Source of the DNA: Rugamonas sp. A1-17
GTDB lineage: Bacteria; Pseudomonadota; Gammaproteobacteria; Burkholderiales; Burkholderiaceae_D
DNA length: 64,000 nt
Assembly: GCA_025548565.1 (NCBI GenBank)
Contig: JAJLPB010000015.1
Location: 1 to 64,000 of the forward strand
Direction: 5' to 3'
The position numbers and the translations under genes are program-made. Shown here piece after piece: positions 59,235-64,000 of this stretch. The notes beneath the pieces are model-generated. The model made no database searches. It was not told the origin of the DNA and was given only the letters and a program-made list of their open reading frames with translations. Every line of letters starts with the position of its first letter. Positions within the stretch are counted from its first letter, which is position 1.

Positions 59235-59948
59235 ATGCCTATTATTCTTGCCATTGAAACCTCCTCCGAACTGGCCTCCGTCGCGCTGCTGCGCGGCGAG
59301 AGCGTCATCAGCCGCGTGTCCTCGGGCGTGCGCACCCACTCGCAATCGGTGCTGCCGATGGTCCAGGAGCTGCTGGCCGAAGCCGGCATCGCCTTGAAAG
59401 ACTGCGACGCCATCGCCTTCGGCTCCGGCCCCGGCTCGTTCACCGGCGTGCGCACCGCTTGCGGGATCGCCCAGGGCCTGGCCTTCGGCGGCAATCTGCC
59501 GGTGGTGCCGGTGGTCACGCTCGACGCGATGGCGCTGGCCTGCCATCAGCGGCACGGCGCCGCCGAGGTGCTGGCGGTGCTCGATGCGCGCATGGGCGAG
59601 GTGTACTGGGCGCAGTATCGCTTTGCGGACGGCGCGGCGCCAGTGCCAGTGCTGCCGCCCGCGTTGTCGGCGCCCGAGGCCGTGCAGCCGCAGGGCGCGC
59701 CGGTCGCTTGCGGCAACGGCTTGTCGGCCTATGCCGAGGCGTTTGCCGGCGGCGGCCTGGCCGGGATGATGAGCGAGGTGATGCCGCATGCGGAGCAGAT
59801 CGCGCAGCTGGCGGCCATCGCGTTGGCGGCCGGCCGGACGGTGACGGCGGCCGAGGCGCAACCGCTGTATTTGCGGAACAAGATCGCCTACACCCAGGCC
59901 GAGCGGCGCGACATGGCGGCCGCCAAGGCTGCCGAGGGTGGCGCATGA
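59235..59948 (+). CDS. tsaB: tRNA threonylcarbamoyladenosine synthesis protein TsaB
   Basis: A 237-residue subunit of the TsaBDE complex that forms t6A37 on ANN-decoding tRNAs. It has the ASKHA-type start PIILAIETSSELASVALLRGESV and the TsaB-specific FGSGPGSFTGVRTACGIAQGLAFG. The ATG at 59235 is preceded by TAAAAT (59224-59229), a -10-like box that ends only 5 nt before it. It is the first gene of an overlapping operon tsaB-rimI-udg-DUF1853. Confidence 0.96.
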   Translation: MPIILAIETSSELASVALLRGESVISRVSSGVRTHSQSVLPMVQELLAEAGIALKDCDAIAFGSGPGSFTGVRTACGIAQGLAFGGNLPVVPVVTLDAMALACHQRHGAAEVLAVLDARMGEVYWAQYRFADGAAPVPVLPPALSAPEAVQPQGAPVACGNGLSAYAEAFAGGGLAGMMSEVMPHAEQIAQLAAIALAAGRTVTAAEAQPLYLRNKIAYTQAERRDMAAAKAAEGGA

Positions 59949-60415
59949 AGCAGGTGTGGGATCTGGCGCGGCTCAATTACGAGCCGATGCAGCAGGCCGA
60001 TTTGCCCGATGTGGTGGCGCTGGAGGAGAGCGTTTATCCGCATCCCTGGAGCATGGCCAACTTCATCGATTCGCTCAACAGCAATTACGAGGCGTGGGTG
60101 CTGCGCGACCAGCAGGGCGATTTGCTGGGCTATTTCCTGCTGATGGCGATCGTCGACGAGGCGCATCTGCTCAATGTGGCGGTGTCGGCGGAGAAGCAGG
60201 GGCAGGGCCTGGGGCGCTTCCTGCTGAACCAGGCCGTGGCCTGCGCGCGCGGGCTGGGCATGGAGTCGGTGTTGCTGGAGGTGCGGCCATCGAACACGCG
60301 GGCGCTGGAGATTTATGAGCGCTACGGATTTAAACAGATCGGTCGGCGCAAGGGCTACTACCCGGCCGCCAATCAGCAACGCGAGGACGCAATCGTTATG
60401 CGGTTCAGTTTATGA
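59945..60415 (+). CDS. rimI: [Ribosomal protein bS18]-alanine N-acetyltransferase
   Basis: A 156-residue GNAT that acetylates the N-terminus of ribosomal protein S18. Features are the RimI-type start (LNYEPMQQADLPDVVALEESVYPHPW), the acetyl-CoA motif AEKQGQGLGRFLLNQAVA, and VRPSNTRALEIYERYGFKQIGRRKGYYP. The ATG at 59945 overlaps the tsaB stop by 4 nt; its own stop overlaps the udg ATG. The tsaB-rimI pairing is a common bacterial arrangement. Confidence 0.93.
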   Translation: MKQVWDLARLNYEPMQQADLPDVVALEESVYPHPWSMANFIDSLNSNYEAWVLRDQQGDLLGYFLLMAIVDEAHLLNVAVSAEKQGQGLGRFLLNQAVACARGLGMESVLLEVRPSNTRALEIYERYGFKQIGRRKGYYPAANQQREDAIVMRFSL

Positions 60416-61374
60416 GTCAGACGATGGCCAGGAGCGCCGTGTTCCTCGATGAGATGGGCGTGGGCGTGCAATGGAAATTGCGCAATCCGTCCGTGGCCGG
60501 CGAGCCTGTGGCGCAGGATGTGCAGGCCGGGGAACCGATGCCGGTGATGGCTGAAGCGCCAGCCGCGCGCAGCGTCGAGCCGGCGCCGGTTGCCGACGCG
60601 CCGCCGCCAGCCACGGCGCGGGAGCGGGAGCACGAGCCCGAGCCCATGCCCGCGATGCCCGCCGCGTCATCGTCCGCGCCAGCCGCCATGCCTTCGCATA
60701 CACCGGCTGCCGCGCCATCGCCCGCACCGGCCGCCGCTTCGGATGACGACTCCACCGCCTGGTTCGACGAGGCGCCCGCGCCAGCGCGCGCGGAGCCGGT
60801 CAGCGACGAGGCCATCGCCGCCATGGACTGGGCCGGATTGAAAGCCGCCGTCGCCACCTGCACCCGCTGCAAGCTGTGCGAGACGCGCCGCAATGCGGTC
60901 AACGGCCGAGGCGCCGCCAACGCCACGTGGATCGCCATCGCCGCCGCGCCGACCCGCCTGGACGAGAAGGAAAACCAGTCCATCGCCGGCGAAGCGGGGC
61001 AACTGCTGGACAACATGCTGAAGGCCATCGCCCTCAAGCCTGAGCAGGACGTCTACGTCACCCACCTGGTCAAATGCCGTCCATCGGATGCCGACGGCGC
61101 CGACCGCGCGCCAAGTGGCGAAGAGCTGCTGGCCTGCCGTCCGTTCCTGGAGCGCGAGCTGGCGCTGACCGGCGCCGCGATGGCCATGACCTTCGGCCAG
61201 TACGCCGCCAGGGGCCTGATGATGGGACCGGCCGCGCGCGGCAAGGTGATGCGCTACGGCGCGGCCGAACTGCCGGTGGTGGCCACCTATCATCCGGACG
61301 ACCTGCTGCGCCGGCCGGAAGACAAGGCCAAGGCCTGGGGCGACCTGTGCCTGGCCAGGACCGCCCGTGACTAG
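60412..61374 (+). CDS. Family 4-type uracil-DNA glycosylase, degenerate active site
   Basis: A 320-residue protein. A long Pro/Ala-rich N-terminal region (about 25-130) precedes the UDG domain (about 140-320). The [4Fe-4S] Cys positions are kept: ATCTRCKLCETRR, LVKCRP and LACRPFLERE. The motif with the catalytic acid, normally G-E-x-P-G in this family, reads A177-A178-A-P-T181, so the Glu is Ala and the Gly is Thr. Motif 3 is kept in form (VATYHPDDLLRRPEDKAKAW). It likely binds DNA but may not cut uracil. ATG 60412 overlaps the rimI stop. Confidence 0.85.
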   Translation: MSQTMARSAVFLDEMGVGVQWKLRNPSVAGEPVAQDVQAGEPMPVMAEAPAARSVEPAPVADAPPPATAREREHEPEPMPAMPAASSSAPAAMPSHTPAAAPSPAPAAASDDDSTAWFDEAPAPARAEPVSDEAIAAMDWAGLKAAVATCTRCKLCETRRNAVNGRGAANATWIAIAAAPTRLDEKENQSIAGEAGQLLDNMLKAIALKPEQDVYVTHLVKCRPSDADGADRAPSGEELLACRPFLERELALTGAAMAMTFGQYAARGLMMGPAARGKVMRYGAAELPVVATYHPDDLLRRPEDKAKAWGDLCLARTARD

Positions 61375-62386
61375 CCAGCCGCCCGCCGCGCCGGCGAGCC
61401 CGTCCCCGTCCGGGGCGCTCGCCGGCCACGCGCCGGCGGACAGCTATCAACTCCGCTTCGAACAACGCTGGGGGCACCTGACCCGTCCGCACGTGCGCGC
61501 GCTGGCCTGGCTGCTCGACGCGCCCGACCTGCTGGACCCCGCCTCGCCGCACTGGCAAGGCCGCATCGCCACGCTGGGCGCCATATCGCCCGGGACGGCC
61601 GCCTGGCTGGCCGCGCTGGAGCAGGATCCGATCCCGCTGGACGCCGCGCTGGGCACCCGCCACTACTCGCGCCTCGGCCTGTATGCGGAAAAGCTGATGG
61701 CCTTCTACTTCGCCGAGCACGGCCAGCTGGTCGCGCACGGCCTGCAAGTGCGCGCCAGCCGCAACGACACGGTCGGCGAATTCGACTTCCTGCTGCGCGA
61801 CGGCGACGACCTGGTGCATCTGGAATTCGCCACCAAGTTCTACCTGCTCGACGCCAGCGACGCCGGCGCCGACTTCAACGGCCTGATCGGCCCCAACCTG
61901 GCCGACACGCTGGGCGCCAAGATGCGCAAGATCTTCGACAAGCAGTTGTCGCTGGCCAGCCATCCGGCCGCGCAGCCGCTGCTGCCGCAGCCGGTGGCTC
62001 GGGCACAGGCGCTGGTCAAAGGCTGGCTGTTCTACCCGGGTGGCGAGGGCGCGGCGCCGATGCCGGGCATCTCGCAGCCGCACTGCAACGGCTTCTGGAT
62101 CACGCTGCAACAGGCCGCCGGCCTGCAGGGCGAACGCTACGCGATCATGCCGCGCCTGCACTGGCTGGCGCCGTTGAAGACGCCCCTGGACTCCACCGCG
62201 ATGAACAAGGCCGAACTGCTGGCCGCGCTGCATGACCACATGGCGCAAGTAGCCGCGCCGGTGATGGTGGCGGAGTTGGAACAGCAAGGGGAATGGCTGG
62301 TGGAGCGCAGCCGGGGCTTCGTGGTGCCCGACGATTGGCGCGCGCAAGCCGCGCAGCGCCGCCAGGACGGGGCGCTGCCGGCTTAG
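61367..62386 (+). CDS. DUF1853 family protein
   Basis: A 339-residue DUF1853 protein (LRFEQRWGHLTRPHVRALAWLLDAPDLL, RLGLYAEKLMAFYF, VGEFDFLLRDGDDLVHLEFATKFYL). The G-E-F-D-F-L and E-x-x-x-K-F pattern recalls the PD-(D/E)xK nuclease core, so a nucleic-acid role is possible; that is inference. GTG 61367 overlaps the end of the udg gene by 8 nt, so it is the last gene of the tsaB operon. It is convergent with lplT. Confidence 0.88.
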   Translation: MTSQPPAAPASPSPSGALAGHAPADSYQLRFEQRWGHLTRPHVRALAWLLDAPDLLDPASPHWQGRIATLGAISPGTAAWLAALEQDPIPLDAALGTRHYSRLGLYAEKLMAFYFAEHGQLVAHGLQVRASRNDTVGEFDFLLRDGDDLVHLEFATKFYLLDASDAGADFNGLIGPNLADTLGAKMRKIFDKQLSLASHPAAQPLLPQPVARAQALVKGWLFYPGGEGAAPMPGISQPHCNGFWITLQQAAGLQGERYAIMPRLHWLAPLKTPLDSTAMNKAELLAALHDHMAQVAAPVMVAELEQQGEWLVERSRGFVVPDDWRAQAAQRRQDGALPA

Positions 62387-62393
62387 TGCGAGA

Positions 62394-63656
62394 TCAGTGT
62401 TTCAGCTCGCCGATCAGCGCGACCGAATCGAACTCGCGCTGGTTGGCCGCATGCTTGCGCATGATGAAGAACATGGTCCCGGCCAGGAACAGGCCGAACA
62501 GCACGATGATCACATCCAGGTTCAGGTGGCCGCGCAGCATCAGCGAATACATGGCCAGCATGGTCAGGATGGACAAATTCTCGTTAAAGTTCTGCACCGC
62601 GATCGAATGGCCCGCGCTCATCAGCACGTGGCCGCGGTGTTGCAGCAGCGCGTTCATCGGCACCAGGAAGAAGCCGCCCAGCAGGCCGACCAGGATCAGC
62701 AGCGGGTAGGCCAGCGCCACCGACTTCACCATCGTCATGCTCATGACGATGACGCCCATGGCGATGCCCATCGGGATCACGGTCAGCGACTTGCGCAGCG
62801 AGATGAAGCGCGCCGACAGCACGGCCCCCAGCGCCACGCCGATCGCAACCACGCCGACCAGGCTGGTCGATTGCTCGTAGCTCAGCTTGAGGGTGCGGTT
62901 GGCCCATTCCAGCACGATGAATTGCAGCGTCTGCGCGGCGCCCCAGAACAGCGTGGTGACGGCCAGCGAAATCTGTCCCAGCTTGTCTTTCCACAGCAGG
63001 CCGTAGCAGTTGGCGAAATCGGTGATCAGCTTGATCGGATTGCGTTCCTGGTGGCCGTAGACGCAGCCGGTGTCGGGGATGCGGGTGTTGAACAGCGCCG
63101 CCAGCATGTAAATGCCGACCACCACGCACAGCGCCGCCTCGGGCGGCGTGTCGATGCCGGTGTCGATCAGCGGGAAGTCCAGGCCCAGCAGGAAGGAAGA
63201 CACTTGCCCGCCGACCAGCTTGCCGCCCATGACGGTGCCGAAAATGATCGACATCACGGTCAGGCCTTCAACCCAGCCGTTTGCGGCAACTAGTTTCTCT
63301 GCGGGAAGTAATTCGGTCAGGATGCCATATTTGGCGGGCGAATACACGGCGGCGCCGAAGCCGACCAACGCATAAGCGAGCAGCGGATGGACGTGGGCGA
63401 AGATCAGCAGACAGCCGGCAACCTTGATCAGGTTGGAGATGAACATGACCTTGCCTTTGGGCATGGAATCAGCGAACGCGCCGACAAATGCAGCCAACAG
63501 CACGTAAAACAGCGTAAAGGAGAGTTTCAGTAGTGGCGTGATCCACGCCGGGGACTTCATGGTGACTAGCAGGTCGATCGCGACAAAGAGCAGCGCATTG
63601 TCCGCCAATGACGAAAAGAACTGCGCTGCCATGATGGTATAGAAACCACGATTCAT
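62394..63656 (-). CDS. lplT: Lysophospholipid transporter LplT (MFS)
   Basis: A 420-residue MFS-fold flippase that moves lysophospholipids across the inner membrane for reacylation. The family start MNRGFYTIMAAQFFSSLADNALLFVAIDLL is clear, with about 12 helices and PLLAYALVGFGAAVYSPAKYGILTELLP. ATG 63656 is chosen on family grounds; an upstream in-frame start would add 30 residues unlike the family. The aas acyltransferase gene, its usual partner in enterobacteria, is not next to it. It is divergent from alr. Confidence 0.93.
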   Translation of the reverse strand: MNRGFYTIMAAQFFSSLADNALLFVAIDLLVTMKSPAWITPLLKLSFTLFYVLLAAFVGAFADSMPKGKVMFISNLIKVAGCLLIFAHVHPLLAYALVGFGAAVYSPAKYGILTELLPAEKLVAANGWVEGLTVMSIIFGTVMGGKLVGGQVSSFLLGLDFPLIDTGIDTPPEAALCVVVGIYMLAALFNTRIPDTGCVYGHQERNPIKLITDFANCYGLLWKDKLGQISLAVTTLFWGAAQTLQFIVLEWANRTLKLSYEQSTSLVGVVAIGVALGAVLSARFISLRKSLTVIPMGIAMGVIVMSMTMVKSVALAYPLLILVGLLGGFFLVPMNALLQHRGHVLMSAGHSIAVQNFNENLSILTMLAMYSLMLRGHLNLDVIIVLFGLFLAGTMFFIMRKHAANQREFDSVALIGELKH

Positions 63657-63784
63657 ACTGGGATGCCTGAAAACATATCTGGCTTGCTTTATACCATGCT
63701 TTGATCGTATCCCCAAGAATTGAGCCATGCGGATCAGCCGCCGCACGGTAAAATACGGCCTTCGCCATTTTGCTCACATTGCTT

Positions 63785-64000
63785 ATGTCCAGGCCTATCG
63801 CTGCAACCATCCACGTCGAATCCATGAAGCACAACCTGGCCTGCGCCAAGGCCCAGGCGCCGGGCGCCAAGGCCTGGGGCGTGGTCAAGGCCAACGGCTA
63901 CGGCCACGGACTGGAGCGGGCGATGCGCGGCTTCGCCGACGCCGACGGGCTGGCGCTGGTCGAGGTCGACTACGCCGTGCGGCTGCGCGAACTGGGCTGG
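63785..64000 (+). CDS. alr: Alanine racemase (5' part only)
   Basis: The N-terminal 72 codons of a PLP-dependent alanine racemase (PIAATIHVESMKHNLACAKAQ and GVVKANGYGHGLERA, with the PLP-Schiff-base Lys in VVKANGYGHG). The rest lies beyond the window. It makes D-alanine for peptidoglycan. ATG 63785 is the first in the expected frame; TAAAAT (63749-63754) upstream may be a -10 box. Divergent from lplT. Confidence 0.93.
   Translation, partial: MSRPIAATIHVESMKHNLACAKAQAPGAKAWGVVKANGYGHGLERAMRGFADADGLALVEVDYAVRLRELGW

Overview
This 64 kb window is GC-rich, gene-dense chromosome of a betaproteobacterium. The gene families (IPMS2-type leuA, mltD, lplT-alr, tsaB-rimI-udg, DUF1415/DUF1289/DUF1853/DUF3297 proteins, a persulfide dioxygenase-rhodanese fusion) and the dispersed palindromic repeats point to Burkholderiales, most likely Oxalobacteraceae close to Massilia, Duganella or Janthinobacterium. 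That placement is inferred from protein character, not from a marker-gene search. I see no rRNA, tRNA, prophage, CRISPR array or insertion sequence.

Layout. 1-9258: the 5' part of a haem c lipoprotein, a BaeSR-like two-component pair, a GNAT and an esterase in tandem, an alpha/beta hydrolase lacking its nucleophile, leuA behind a leucine-rich leader peptide with CTA codons, a VOC protein and a JmjC-type oxygenase. 9279-13820: a secreted glycosidase-like protein, small envelope genes, and a hydrolase downstream of selD. 12774-16046: selD (senC), senB and the divergent senA, which together form a selenoneine biosynthesis locus. 16081-20685: a periplasmic amidohydrolase, a lipoprotein, an AT-richer patch with a small ORF and a strong terminator, a P-loop kinase and a small secreted protein.

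20689-27926: central metabolism and transport (malic enzyme, glutamate dehydrogenase, LysR, MFS exporter with a MarR regulator and paired operators, cation/proton antiporter, DUF3297). 27999-36259: a carbohydrate-use locus on the minus strand (LysR regulator, GH97, a second glycosidase, a 1001-residue TonB-dependent receptor). 36478-41071: an ECF sigma/membrane protein/MFS operon, a methyltransferase divergent from a MerR regulator over a perfect palindrome, a DUF4160/DUF2442 pair and the 3' remnant of a FosA-like gene. 41147-49613: RhlE-type helicase, a thioredoxin-fold protein, a chemoreceptor, fabI, mltD and small DUF genes. 49788-58701: a PAS-GGDEF-EAL protein, an orphan molybdenum hydroxylase subunit, the persulfide dioxygenase-rhodanese fusion and two unknown envelope genes. 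58709-64000: a thioredoxin-like protein, the overlapping tsaB-rimI-udg-DUF1853 operon, lplT and the start of alr.

The most interesting system is the sen locus. SelD/SenC makes selenophosphate, SenB makes a selenosugar from it, and SenA joins the selenosugar to hercynine. Two genes, one beside each arm, may be co-transcribed with it and have no assigned role. Other points of interest are the leuA leader, several promoters whose -10 box sits 5-7 nt before the start codon, two apparent pseudoenzymes (alpha/beta hydrolase, family 4 uracil-DNA glycosylase) that keep their fold, and two families of dispersed inverted repeats that shape or truncate neighbouring reading frames.
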